From Phaeodactylum tricornutum CCAP 1055/1 (lineage: Eukaryota; Bacillariophyta; Bacillariophyceae; Surirellales; Neidiaceae), in the NCBI RefSeq assembly GCF_000150955.2, contig NC_011673.1, positions 449,394 to 513,393 of the forward strand: DNA of 64,000 nucleotides, written 5' to 3'. The position numbers and the translations under genes were made by a program. The notes under the pieces were generated by a model that made no database searches, was not told where the DNA came from, and saw only the letters and a program-made list of their open reading frames with translations. This document shows, piece after piece, positions 1-11,065 of the stretch; the first letter of the stretch is position 1, and each line of letters starts with the position of its first letter.

Positions 1-37
1 TTTCGGAGACAGCTTCTAAATTTTATTATGACTTGTG

Positions 38-829
38 CTACAAGATTGGCGGTACTGGCGATTGCGTTCGAGTAGAAAGACACACGCGCCGTTGTACACC
101 GTCGAATACGCGCTTCAGCAAGACAAATTGAGTGCGACGAACTTCCCGAATTTTTCGCAGCAAACCTTTGTGCTCCCGCTCAATGGTGCTCAAGTTCACC
201 AGCGCCACGCCATGCTGGTACTCTAAAACAGATCGCCGTGCAAAGGTGTCCTGATTCCAATGGCATTTAAACAACGCTAGGCCTGTTGTTGATTTCGACA
301 GTATTTGTTCCAATTGGTCCTGAAAGCTATGTACCTCAATAGCGGCTTGTAAAACATGGTGTCGCATTGTGAGCTCCTGCACACGACGGTTTCGGATGTT
401 GTGCTCCAGTTTCAAAAGTTTTCCTGCGTATATGCCCCAGCTTTGCTGACAGCTTGTGGATTCTTGGCGAAAGTGTCGATCCTGATAATGCTCAAACCCT
501 TTATCAAGGACTGAGATAACGTAACGTCTATTTTGGTTGCATGCGGCGTCGTAGCATTCGCAACGACTCATTTGTTCTTCCACAATGATGCGGGCGCTTT
601 CGTCTTCCAAATAGCCGGTCCCGTCCAGCAAAAGGGCCTCGGGATGATTGGTCAAGAAAGTTTCAACTTCGGCGACTCCCGCATTGACAGAACAGAGGAA
701 ACAGAGGGCCGTGTGGAGTGCCTGAACCTCATTCAGGGAGTCTTCTATCGCTTTGCTTTCTACTCTTTCAATTACTCCGATGCCATCCAGTGCTGCCAAA
801 TTCTTCATCTTATAATCGAATTCTACCAT
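38..829 (-). CDS. Hypothetical helical protein, 263 aa
   Basis: Single open frame from an ATG at 829 to a stop at 38. I do not recognise a named domain. The protein is soluble and mostly helical. Its first third has a Cys-containing stretch (RCECYDAAC, roughly residues 88-96), and the rest is rich in charged helices with coiled-coil character (HNIRNRRVQELTMRHH and HSFQDQLEQILSK). There is no signal peptide or membrane segment. The composition is that of a real protein rather than a frame shadow: long, balanced and without low complexity. It lies in the same orientation as the FKBP gene, about 290 nt downstream of that gene's stop. Function is unknown. The start could lie further upstream if an unseen intron exists. 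Confidence 0.62.
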   Translation of the reverse strand: MVEFDYKMKNLAALDGIGVIERVESKAIEDSLNEVQALHTALCFLCSVNAGVAEVETFLTNHPEALLLDGTGYLEDESARIIVEEQMSRCECYDAACNQNRRYVISVLDKGFEHYQDRHFRQESTSCQQSWGIYAGKLLKLEHNIRNRRVQELTMRHHVLQAAIEVHSFQDQLEQILSKSTTGLALFKCHWNQDTFARRSVLEYQHGVALVNLSTIEREHKGLLRKIREVRRTQFVLLKRVFDGVQRRVCLSTRTQSPVPPIL

Positions 830-1116
830 TGTCTCTATGCCACGGGCGATTGGCTCCGTAAAATAAACTTTATGCTCAAAACTTGTCTAAGCGCCGACTA
901 CTCAAACTGACACCAGACGTTTATCGAGTAGCATCCGTTGGTTCGCACAGGCAATCCGAAGGACTAGCCGTTGAGGTACACAAAAGACACAAGTCGTACA
1001 ACGAATCCCCCTTCATCAAAAATGTCAAAGATGGGAATCCCACAAGAATGACCAGCGACGCACCGCCACTGCTACTCTGGTTTCGCGACAGCGGTGATGC
1101 TGTCGGAGAAAGTAGG

Positions 1117-1575
1117 TCATGTGATGTTGAGCAATTCGGCCCTAAAGATCAATACGGCATCGGCCGGAATTCGGGGTGGACAGCCGGCGTGACCGTAGGC
1201 GAAAAAGCTCGGGATGGTAATTTCGGCGGTTTCCCCCACCGTCATTTTCTGGACCGCCACATCCAAACCCAACAGAATCTCCTTTTGGCCTACCGTATAT
1301 TTAAGTGGCAAAGCTCGATCTCTCGAGCTATCAACCTTGCTACCGTCCTCTAAACATGCCTCGTAGTGAATCTACAACAGATGTTGTACATTCACGGGTC
1401 AGGAAAATAGGTTATGGATCACGATGCAACAGAATGTACTGTGTTCACATACCACACAAACGTCGCCTTTCTTCGGATACTTTGTTCCCGTTCCTTTCTT
1501 CATTGTACGAATAAGGACACCTGGGCCTTGAAGCCGAGCCTCGGTAGCCGCGGGATCCGGAGGATGGTTCGCCAT
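1117..1575 (-). CDS. FKBP-type peptidyl-prolyl isomerase, 125 aa, two exons
   Basis: Exon 1 is 1453-1575 and exon 2 is 1117-1371. The intron at 1372-1452 (81 nt) starts GTATGT and ends TTGTAG. Splicing is needed: unspliced, the frame stops soon after GDVCV; spliced, it continues IHYEACLEDGSKVDSS and gives a complete FKBP fold of usual size. Family features visible are KKGD, the YTVGQKEILLGLD segment, AEITIPSFFAYG and the C-terminal FRAELL. FKBPs catalyse cis-trans isomerisation of Xaa-Pro bonds. Oddities: the canonical FD pair of FKBP12 is VD here, and the active-site-floor Trp is Leu (LLGLDVAV), so activity or FK506 binding may be reduced. No targeting signal is seen from this ATG. The frame stays open upstream to 1692, so a longer N terminus cannot be excluded. 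Confidence 0.85.
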
Positions 1576-1894
1576 TGTGCCGCCACAAATCACAATATTT
1601 TGTGTGACAGCGATATATAGAATGGGACCGCAAACGTGTTTTTTTGCAAAGGGTTTTGGAGGAAAACCCGGATATAAAGCGTTCACTGTCACAATATATC
1701 GATCGTATTGTTAGGCGTCTATGCTTTACGTGAACGATCGACGATAGGCTTTTGGATACAAGAGTAGGAAGTAAACATAACAGTGAATCGGAGCGAGTAA
1801 ACTGGAACTGATTCTAAATTTCGGATCGAAACATCTCGCCACATCTTTCCTCACTCGTTTTTTCTGGCGCTGGAACCAAGTTTCGTTCGATATC
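1576..1894. other. Divergent intergenic region, FKBP / GT64
   Basis: About 320 nt between two genes transcribed away from each other, so both promoters must lie here. No TATA box stands out. Two copies of a CACTGT/ACAGTG-type element occur (around 1685 and 1777), related to the motif repeated in other intergenic regions of this window. Confidence 0.4.
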
Positions 1895-3313
1895 ATGCGG
1901 AGACCCGTCTTCGGCAGTCATCTCGAGGAGGACAGCGAGCTGCCTACGTTTGGAAACAATGAGAATGACAACAGCACTATTCCGCAGCGCCGATCTAATT
2001 CCACACATCGGAAACGACGCAAGCGGAAAGCGGTCCCGTTGTCACTTTACGTGCATACACGAGGCGTGACAAGCTTTCACCCCACAATCGTGCGGACTTT
2101 TCACGTCTTTGCCCTTACGATGGTCTTTGCGATTCACGTTTACTTATTCCGGGCCGTGTTTCGGGAAACTGCAACCTCGGAGGAAGCTACGATTCTACCA
2201 TCCCGGAACGATCACGAAGAGGCGGACACTTCTGGTGTGGTCAAAGATCTCCAGAACTTGCGGCCGGATCACAACCACGAAATGAACAACACGAAGAGCC
2301 TCGAGCCACTGCTACGAGATATAGATATGGAACAATTCACCGTCCGAGTCAATACCTGGAAACGATTGGAACAGCTAAGAGTTTCGATCATTCATCACGC
2401 ATCGTGTCCTGGCGTAGCACAAGTCCAAGTCGTGTGGTGCGAAGCTCAAGGAGAACCCCCGTCTTGGCTGTTGACTCTGAACGACAAGATTGTAATCGAA
2501 CGACATTCCGTAAACTCGCTCAACGAGCGGTTCCACATGCTCGTTGAGCCTCCCACTATTGGTATCCTATCAATCGACGACGACGTACTACGACCCTGCC
2601 TTGCCCTTGATGCCGGCTTTGTGAGGTGGACACAGCATCCCGACCGAATGGTGGGATTTGACGCACGCTCACATACTGTACAGGGAAAAAAGCACGGTGG
2701 CTCTTGGGCGTACGGATATTTGAGTACAACAGAGCGGACGAATCGCTATTCCATGACCCTCACTCGATACGCCTTTTTGCACCGCGATTATCTACGATCC
2801 TACACAAACGACTTGCCACCCTCGATTCGATCATACATAGATGAACATTTTAATTGCGAAGATATCGCCATGACGTTTTGGGTGTCATCTCATACCAATG
2901 GTCAGCCGCCACTGCTGGCCGACTTTTGGGCCGTCAAGTCACAAGTCAAGCTCTATTCCGACGCAGCCATTTCATCCACCAGTGACCATAAGGCCATTCG
3001 AGATATTTGCGTGGATCGCTTCGCCACCTTATTGAAGTTAAAGCACCATTTGGAACCGGCAATCTTTGTTCGGAATTCGGGTTTTGAGTGTGGGGCTGAC
3101 GCGGGCGCTGCTGCGAGCCTAGCAGATCACCATGGCTACGAACGACGACAATCCTTGGAATCAACAATCTCACGGTGGAAAAGCGCCGGTCCAGAGGTTA
3201 TGATACGAGAACTGACATCCATGCGTGGGGATACGAGCAAGGAAGCATTCGAGGCGGGGTTGTTGAAGGATACAGACCCCTGGAAAAAACGATTTCGACA
3301 TAAACATAAATAA
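1895..3313 (+). CDS. GT64 (exostosin-like) glycosyltransferase, type II membrane protein
   Basis: 472-residue intron-less frame. It has a short basic cytoplasmic N terminus (about 65 residues, with RKRRKRK), one membrane anchor (FALTMVFAIHVYLFRAVF), an acidic stem, then a catalytic domain. The domain begins with FTVRVNTWKRLEQL and carries the DxD-type nucleotide-sugar/metal site SIDDDV at about residues 227-230, followed by GFDARSH, GSWAYGYLS and a NCEDIAMTFW motif. This order matches the exostosin-like GT64 family (EXTL2 type), retaining transferases that use UDP-HexNAc or UDP-Hex. Golgi location with a lumenal catalytic domain is inferred from topology. The acceptor in a diatom is unknown. 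It converges with the myosin gene, 118 nt between stops. Confidence 0.85.
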   Translation: MRRPVFGSHLEEDSELPTFGNNENDNSTIPQRRSNSTHRKRRKRKAVPLSLYVHTRGVTSFHPTIVRTFHVFALTMVFAIHVYLFRAVFRETATSEEATILPSRNDHEEADTSGVVKDLQNLRPDHNHEMNNTKSLEPLLRDIDMEQFTVRVNTWKRLEQLRVSIIHHASCPGVAQVQVVWCEAQGEPPSWLLTLNDKIVIERHSVNSLNERFHMLVEPPTIGILSIDDDVLRPCLALDAGFVRWTQHPDRMVGFDARSHTVQGKKHGGSWAYGYLSTTERTNRYSMTLTRYAFLHRDYLRSYTNDLPPSIRSYIDEHFNCEDIAMTFWVSSHTNGQPPLLADFWAVKSQVKLYSDAAISSTSDHKAIRDICVDRFATLLKLKHHLEPAIFVRNSGFECGADAGAAASLADHHGYERRQSLESTISRWKSAGPEVMIRELTSMRGDTSKEAFEAGLLKDTDPWKKRFRHKHK

Positions 3314-3431
3314 TCAATGAGCAACTCACTCCTTGATAACAGATTTTGATATATTTCGGAACGGATCGTAACTTCGAAGTACTACGGAGTGATGCGATAT
3401 CAAAGGAATATTCTTTGTTGTCATGGTGATC

Positions 3432-6400
3432 TTAACTGCGTCCACTAATGCTCATGGCCTCTGCTTCGACGGTGACAAGCCGCATATTGAGCCGGTCACT
3501 TTGGTCGCGTAAATCCTCGTTCTCCATGAGAAGCGTCTCAAGTTTTTTGCTAAGCTGCATAATCAGCTTGGAATCGTTAGCCTGCACGCGATCTCTCTCT
3601 TTCGACTCGTCTACAAAATTTTCCAATTTGTCTCGCAATTTGAGCAGCTCATCCTCCTTTTCTTTCAAATCTTCGCCTCCCTGTAACATCATGAGCAGAA
3701 TACGATCATAGTTCTCACGTTCACGATCCATCACTTGGTGAACCGCTGACAAGGGCACCATAATCTCTTCGCGCTCGTCGCCGTCAAACGCATCCTCTGA
3801 CGTATGTAGATTGGAGATACTAACACCTTCGTAAATTTGCAGATCGGCCAGTATACTGCGCAGACCATTGAGCACGTCGTTTCGAGTAGTGCGTGATTTA
3901 AATCGAAAGATGTAAGACCGAGCTGAAGCCACCGGCGTAGGGGTCGCTTTAATCGTCATAAAAAGACTGGCCTGTTTGTTGTCGTTCGACTTGGATTCTT
4001 TCTTCTTCTTTGTCTTGCCAGACGCCGTTGGTAATTCGGTATGATCGTGCCCCGAACATCCAGCTCTGACTTCCAAGATATCGTGCAGAGACAGGGGCTC
4101 AAGCGCTGTCTTATCCACATTTCGGTTGCGACCAATCGCTTTGCTCAAGTAGCCACCACGGAGTATAAACGTCAAATCAGCCTGTACCAGATATTCGCCT
4201 CGTCGGTGCATTTTGACGCTAACATTGGATGCTTTCAGCGCAAAGTCATCCACCGTTTCTCCACCTGACATATCTGGAGCGGTACGGTTCAGCTGCCACA
4301 TAACTACATCCACTCCTTCTTCCAGCAGGTGCGCCATTTTCTTCATCTTGTGCTCAAATTTATGAACTTCGGTCTTCAACGCTTCCTCGCGCTCCTTACG
4401 GTTTCGAATCTCAATCTTCCATCCGACAGCCACTTCGTCGGCATCTTTCTCTTCACTGGCAGCGAATCCACGACGAATCATAGGGAGAAAGTCGGTACTC
4501 GCCTTGAGACTTGCCATAAGACTCGGTTTCTCGGTCGATTTTTCCTGGAGCCCGAGCTTGTCAAGGGCCTTTTGCACCTGTGGATCGCGGCCAGAATCAT
4601 CCTTGATAATCTCTTCTGTTCCGGTAACCTCTGGTGGTATGTTGCTGTGGCTGCAATTAAGTAAGAAAGACCGGCTTGAGGTGTCTATACTCGTAAAACA
4701 TACGAATTGCCAAACACTACAATAGCATCAACACACGAGGGCAATACGAATACAAAAGAAAACACATTCTACGATTGACAAAAGGAGTAGCAAGTGACCA
4801 CCGTACAGGACTAGTAAGTGCTTGGAACAGTGTTCCATGAGATACTTTCAATGCCTGCAAAAGGATCCCGCGTGGTACTGTCCACATTTTGTTCGGAAGG
4901 AATGAACGAATCCAACACAACATCAGACAGAAACGGGCGTGTCCACAGATGTTCCTTCTGCCACACTAGCATCCGAAGCAAGAGTCGAAGAGACCACCAC
5001 CGGCAAAGGAGTACACAAAGCAACAACATGCACAGTGCAAGCATTGACAGTAGAACGAAACATTGAAAGTACCTAGCAAGCGATCATAATACACAAACGA
5101 AATGTCAATACGCGCGACACAGATCGTGCCCTTTGAAAGTTCGACGGAAACGAAGGTAAGACAAACAGCACATTACTGACGTACCTTGGTCTCGAGGGGG
5201 TTTCGCTATCTGCGAAAGAGCTCTCTTCCGAAGTAACTCCCGATTGGTTTCCTGCGCTCTCGTACTGCGGTGCAAGTAAAGAGTTGACCTCCGAATCACT
5301 CAGTTTTACTCCATTCATTGCGGCTCGCAATTTGATAATTTCGCCGTCTGCGTCACGCCGAAGCTTGCGTTCGGATTCAAGCTCCGCTTCTAAGCGAGTG
5401 ACCTTGTAACGATGCTCATTAAGAACTGCAGGGCTAACATTCTCCGAAGGAGCACCTGGAGGGGGGACCGACGCATAGTTGCCACTGTCGCTCGATTGAC
5501 GGCGGCGGTGCTGCTTCGGAGACTCTGAACCAGTAAGGATGTTTGCGCGTCGTTCGTTGCGCAACGCTACAATATGGTCTTTGTCTTTCGCAGTCTCGGC
5601 TTGTTGCTGCTGCAGATCGGTTTCCATCTTTTCTACAATCCGCTTTGCCTCCTCCAATTCCTTTTCAATTTCGGCGACACGTTTTTCCAAATAGTCTATT
5701 CGGTCCTGTTTTTCCTTTAGTTCCTTTACATGCTTGTCGCTGGCTGCGGACTCCTTCGCCTGAGCATTGAGCATGGCCCGAAGGCTCGCCATCTCTTCTT
5801 TGAGCTTGTTGTTCATTCCCTTGAGTTTTCCTACATCTTTCTGTTCTCTCAGCAATTCAGTCAATTCTTTCTTAGCAACACGAGAGCGAGTGGCACACTG
5901 GAGAGATAAAACAGCTGAACACAACATGGTGAACTTCTTCCTGAGAGCATACGTCCGAAAACGATTTTCGATCTTGACAGCAGCGCGCTCTCGGCGCAAA
6001 TTGCGACCACGAATACGGCTTTGAAAACGAACAGTCCCTTTCCGGGCACGGTTGAAAGCTCGCCATTTGATAAGCATTCGGAATGTAATTGTAAGGAGCT
6101 TTCCGGCATCCGCTTTCCGTAAGTTGGTCCATCTAAATTGAAGAAAAAGCTACCGTTAGATTGCTTCACGATATGCCTGCTATCCAAATTTTTAAAATTG
6201 ACGTACCGTTCGCGACCCTTGAATCCACGGTAGCACCTTTGAATCGTTTGGATGGCGTCTTGCGAAATGAAAAAGCTGCGCTGTTGTTCCAAACCACGGG
6301 CCCAGCATTGAATGACGGAAGCGCTTGCGTGCTGATGGAAAACGCGATGGGCCTCGAGACAATCGTGGGGATGTTTTCGCATGAAGACTTTCGTTTTTCC

Positions 6401-8875
6401 GAGCTGAACATCGGTTTTCGGGAAGGACATCGGAATCGGTTGATTCTGCATGCGTCGGATCTTTTCGGACCGAGTAATGCCTTCCTCCTTGGGATCCAGT
6501 GGGCCCTTCGCGGACGCTTCCTTGTTCTTCGCTCCTTCTGCCAGAACCACATCAACGAGCTTGACGCACAGTTGCTGTGGCTCGTGGCCATCCATGCTCC
6601 AAGGCAAAACTTCTTCGGCAACGGTCGGTAGCAACATCCGGTAACGCTGAAAAAATGCAGTATGCTTCATCCGAACAGGGTAGCCCGCACGCGCGACACG
6701 TACGGCTTCCAAAACACCACCATATCGCAGCTGTTCGGTGGTACGTTTGCGCGTCATGAGCAGCGGTTTCGCGGCATCATTCGGCTTGATACAACGGATG
6801 TAGTGAGGATCGGTCTTTTGAACGCTCTCAATCAGCGTCGTCAGCTGCTCCTTGAACTGCTGGCCGACAGTCTTTGGTTTAGGTTGCTTGCCAGTTTTCG
6901 CTTCGGTGGCGGCCCGTCCTAAATTTTCTCTTTTCTGAATCGCGTACGTATCCTGAATAAGTTTGCTGGGGGCCGTTTCAAACAGTATCTCGGCCGTCAA
7001 AGGGATCTCGTCCTTGTTCTTTTCCATAAAGTTGGTTTCGACTGAATACTGCACCAGGCCAGCAAAGTGACGGACAGAAAAGATCGACTTGCCCTTCTGA
7101 ATGTTGGTGGCATGGATGCGTGTATTTTCGGACACGGTCTGATTCTTCTCCGGCAAGTAATGATCGATCAAACGCTTTGCAAAATTGCGGTCACTACCCT
7201 TCGGTAAACGACATTCATCATCCAACATAGAAAGAATACCAACCTTGGGTGCTTGGATAGTATCGAGACAGTCCTGGTTGTCAGGAAACTCTATGAAGGC
7301 CCAAGCAATGCTCTCGGCTTCGTATTCTGCCTGTTCCAACTTGAATATAAACTGATTGAACTGCTGTTGCAAAGCTTCGTTGGTGAAGTTGATACACAAT
7401 TGCTCAAACGAGTTGATCGCAAAGCACTCAAACCCGAAAATATCTAGAACACCACAACTTGATCGAATGTCGTCATCTCGCTCCCAACCTATGCTTAGAT
7501 TGACTTGATCGACGACCCACAAAAACAGCGCGCCATAGATAGTCTTGGCGAGCGCGTCGCGTGCATCTTGTGCTTTTTCGGGTGTCAGAAGCGTTTTGAT
7601 TTCTTGACCACGGGCAACAATGATCTTTTCCGTGAGGGCTACTCGCATTTTATCAACGTCAACTCCAAGCAGCTTGGCCGTGTAATTCAAAATCTTGTCT
7701 TCGGCAACTTCGGCGGTTTCCAAACCATCTTTTTCGACACTGTTGAAGGTAATTTGACCCAGATGGAGCAAACCGGCAATGAGACGGAGTGTATCGTCGA
7801 TTGTTTTTTCGGTCCAGCCCAACTTGCGCATAGCCTTGAGAGTGTAGCTCAGACCGTCCTCGTCTGTGAACTCACGCAGGTGAGGGGCGCCGCCCTGTCC
7901 CGTGTAGTGAAAATAATTAGGCAAGTCCAAACCGCCCGTAAGACCGTCGTGAAACTCGTACTTGGCGTGGTCTTCTTCAGTGCAACCTCGGAGTAGTTGA
8001 TAGAAGATGTGGTAATTCCGTTCTCCGGCGGCGTGAAAGGCGAGACGGACCTTTTCGAGCAAGTAGGTTTGGACCTTGGCTCCCATCAAGTGACCGGCAC
8101 GGGAAAAGCCTAGTTCGATGAACTTCCCGAAACGTGAACTATTGTCATTCCGGAGTGTTCGTGCGTTACCAAAGGCTTCCAAGACGGGATTGGACTGTAG
8201 GACTTTTTGCATGACGGAGAGCTCACCGTTGCTGCCGTTGGTCTCGTCCTGGACGGCTTCGTTGTTGCCGGCACCAAGTGTCGTGAGGTAGAGCATGACA
8301 ATCTTGGTAGATTCGGTTTTCCCGGCTCCGGATTCTCCCGAAATGAGAATGGATTGAGACCGACGAGACTCGCTCATCATTTGACGGTAGGACCTATCGG
8401 CAATGGCGAAAATATGCGGCTCCAGATCTTGTCCGCTCTGCATGCCTTGGGCCTTGAGCAGCCCATCCCGACGGTAGGATTCGAGAATCTCCGTCCCGTA
8501 CAGTTGCAAGCGTTGAAAGGGATTGACGGCGATGAGAACTGGGCCCGTCCACGTGTAGATCTTCCCGCGAAAGAAGCGATCGCTGAGCGAATGCAGGATT
8601 GCGGGTTCGTGGAGATGGGGCAAAGCGATGAGATCATTGTCCCGTCCTTCGACCTTGTCCGCGTCGCTGAGGGGCGTGTTGGCGAGTTCAATGCCTTCGA
8701 ACTTTCGTTCACCAGTTTCTTCGTTAATGGACTCAATGCCTTTGGTGAAGACGTTCGAAGGCTTGTCCTTTTCTTTCAACGTGACTTCATCGTGTGTCTT
8801 CTTGACGACCTCACACAGCAACCAGGCTTCTTCGCCTTTGGTGTCACGACACCAAACATACGCACCGGCTTCCAT
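3432..8875 (-). CDS. Unconventional myosin heavy chain, about 1611 aa, three exons
   Basis: Exon 1 is 6207-8875, intron 6133-6206 (74 nt, GTACGT...TTTAG), exon 2 is 5185-6132, a 534-nt gap/intron at 4651-5184, exon 3 is 3432-4650; phases agree across both junctions. The motor has an N-terminal SH3-like start (GAYVWCRDTKG), P-loop GESGAGKTES with Lys at about 186, switch I NDNSSRFGKF, switch II DIFGFE, the actin-site element HYIRCIKPND and the converter LRYGGVLEAVRVARAGYP. IQ-type light-chain sites follow (ASVIQCWARG, AIQTIQRCYRGFKGRERW and more), then a coiled coil in exon 2. The exon 3 tail contains a globular PH-like region (HDILEVRAGCSGHDH ... SLFMTIKATPTPV ... RNDVLNGLRSILADLQ) and another coiled coil. 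The class is not assigned. Joining exon 3 rests on phase, splice sites and the absence of a separate start; a further exon inside the 534-nt gap is possible. Confidence 0.85.
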
Positions 8876-9755
8876 GCTGCTGACGCAAAGAGAAAGAGAC
8901 GGAAAAGGCGCTCACTGCCAACAGTGATCCGCAAAGAAACAGACAGCGCTAAACCAATGTCGGGTCTAATGTCAATGAGTGACCGGCAGTCACGGTCGAG
9001 ATTCGGTGACGAACGAGGAGTCCAGCCTAGACAAAACCTTTTTCGGGGAGGCGTTGTCCGACGACTACCAAAGCTGGATCAGCCCAGAGCACTAGTCGTG
9101 CGGAAGACTGAATGTTGGATCGTTGATGCTGGCTGTGAATTACAGTGTTCCGAGTGTTACTGTTCTTAGGCGTGAACTGTTGTATTAGTTAGTTGCGGGG
9201 CCACGCTCACTCTTTCTTGAGAGATATTCTGCCAGTAAGTAGCTCCAACGTGGCCGTGGTCGGCGGGGGCGGTGTGTGTTTGGGTCGAACGGGGACGGCA
9301 TTTGTCACCGTGCGCAGGTTGGCGGCAGATCTGGCGTATCATTCTAGTAGAACCTTCACGTACGCAACTTCTGGTAAGCCTCCCACAGAGACATGACCGT
9401 TGGAATTGGTGAGAAGACCGACAGTCCGTCAGTCACGACAGGGCTGAGAGAACTCTCAACGGACGGGAAGGTGTATGAAGACGTTCGACTCCGATAAGTC
9501 GTGAATGTTAGTCCCGCTAACTGTCCGCAGGTTTTCGAGTCACGGTTCCAATCGCGTCACAGTCCAATTCCATCGACCGTCATTCCGATCTTGCCGCACA
9601 GTCAGATCGTGGACACGTCTTTGCGACAGTGTTCAAATAAACAATTAGCGAAAAAGACTCTATTTCAAATTCATCGCGAACGGCCGTCATTTTCGACACC
9701 GCTACCATAAGGAAGGTTGCGTTTGAAGCACTGTGGAACGCAGAACTTCGCGACC
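8876..9755. other. Divergent intergenic region, myosin / SPC25
   Basis: About 880 nt between head-to-head genes. It holds short inverted elements around 8980 (GACCGGCAGTCACGGTC) and 9425 (GTCAGTCACGAC). The open frames crossing it are short and unsupported; I see no gene here. Confidence 0.35.
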
Positions 9756-10718
9756 ATGGCAACCACAACGACGTCCCACGCTATCCTCGGCTTTACGTCT
9801 CATTTGCGGGAGTCCCTCATTCTGTCACGTAGTAGAGTCGAAACATGGGTGGAACACGAAAAGGCCCAGGCCGATGCCGTCTACGAACGTTCGAAACAAA
9901 CCCGGGCTTCCCACCAACACCGGATCGATCAGGCCTTGACCAATCTGCTCGCTCTGCAGTTGGAAGGAGGTTTAGCCGTTTCGGAAACGGAATCAACAAC
10001 GAAGAAAGAAAAAAATCTAGCCGCGCGCAAAGAAGAATTATTGCGAGAGCAGGAGGCCGTCGAAAGCGAGATAGCCTCGTTGGCGAAAAAGCAAGCTCAG
10101 CGAAAAGCGCAGCTTCAGGGTACGTATAGTCAAACAGCTGTCAATCTCTTGCGTATGATTTTGTCTGTGCGAACACTTGACCGGTCACGGGGGAAAGTAG
10201 TTTCTCACTGCAATCATTTATGCTACCACAGAATTAAATGGGGAACGCGAGGCCGAAAAAGCCAAGGTGCAGGGGACTCGAGAACTCAAGCAGCGCGTGC
10301 AAGCTTCGAAACAAACTACACTCGAAGACTTGACCAAGGGTATTGTTAACTACCAATACCTTGGTATTGACTTTCAGAAAGCCCAAGACAATCATATGAA
10401 GTACGTAGCTTTTGCCGCATACGAGGAGGTGGATGTGATGCATCGGAATATGTCCCCACGTTCTCAGCAACGCGTCTAACTTTCTGTTCCTTTGTCAGAT
10501 TTTACTTTACCCAACTGGATCCCACACAGCCAAAACGCCAGTTTAGTTTTCTGCTCCAAGTCGACGATGTTGACGACCAGTACATTGTGGATGTTTGTGA
10601 TCCTCCCATTCCCGAACATATTCTGAACGAGTTGCTTTCCGATTTGAACGCGGATGACGATATGTTGCCCTTTGTGATTGGAATGCGTCATGCATTCAAA
10701 GCCCATACTTTGGTTTAA
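9756..10718 (+). CDS. SPC25: Kinetochore protein SPC25 (Ndc80 complex), 250 aa, three exons
   Basis: Exons 9756-10119, 10232-10400 and 10499-10718; introns of 112 and 98 nt with GTACGT/GTACGT donors and ACAG/TCAG acceptors, phase-consistent. The ATG at 9756 sits in a good context (GACCATGG). The N-terminal two thirds is a long heptad-rich coiled coil. The C terminus is the RWD-like globular domain typical of Spc25: YQYLGIDFQKAQDNHMK, FYFTQLDP, PKRQFSFLLQV, CDPPIPEHILNELL and FVIGMRHAF. Spc25 pairs with Spc24 in the Ndc80 complex, which links kinetochores to spindle microtubules; the globular end contacts inner kinetochore proteins. Length is close to the family norm (about 220-250 aa). It is head-to-head with the myosin gene. 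Confidence 0.88.
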
Positions 10719-11065
10719 GGAAACAAGGGAACCTTTAATATCTAACACATGCGTTGCAAAACCCTGTTGATTTTGTTGTTCCGGGCAATTTTTGAATTTC
10801 GAGATGACAAAATACTGTTGACCCCGAATATTGATCGATCTAGGTTCCGGATTCCGTTGTGTCCCCTCTCACCGTCACATCCACATAGAATGAATTCGTT
10901 TTTATCATAGTTAGCATTTCTATCGGCGCAACTCTAGAGATACTGCCTTTTGCTTGGTACCTGTCTGATTCCCTCTCACTATCAAGACCACCATCTCAAC
11001 ACAAAGCTACAAAGAACCACTCGGCCTTCCTTTTGCGAGAAAAGAGATTTACCTTATCGCACGAG
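10719..11065. other. Intergenic region, SPC25 to basic repeat protein
   Basis: About 350 nt holding the SPC25 3' end and the promoter of the next gene. Nothing else is seen. Confidence 0.3.
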
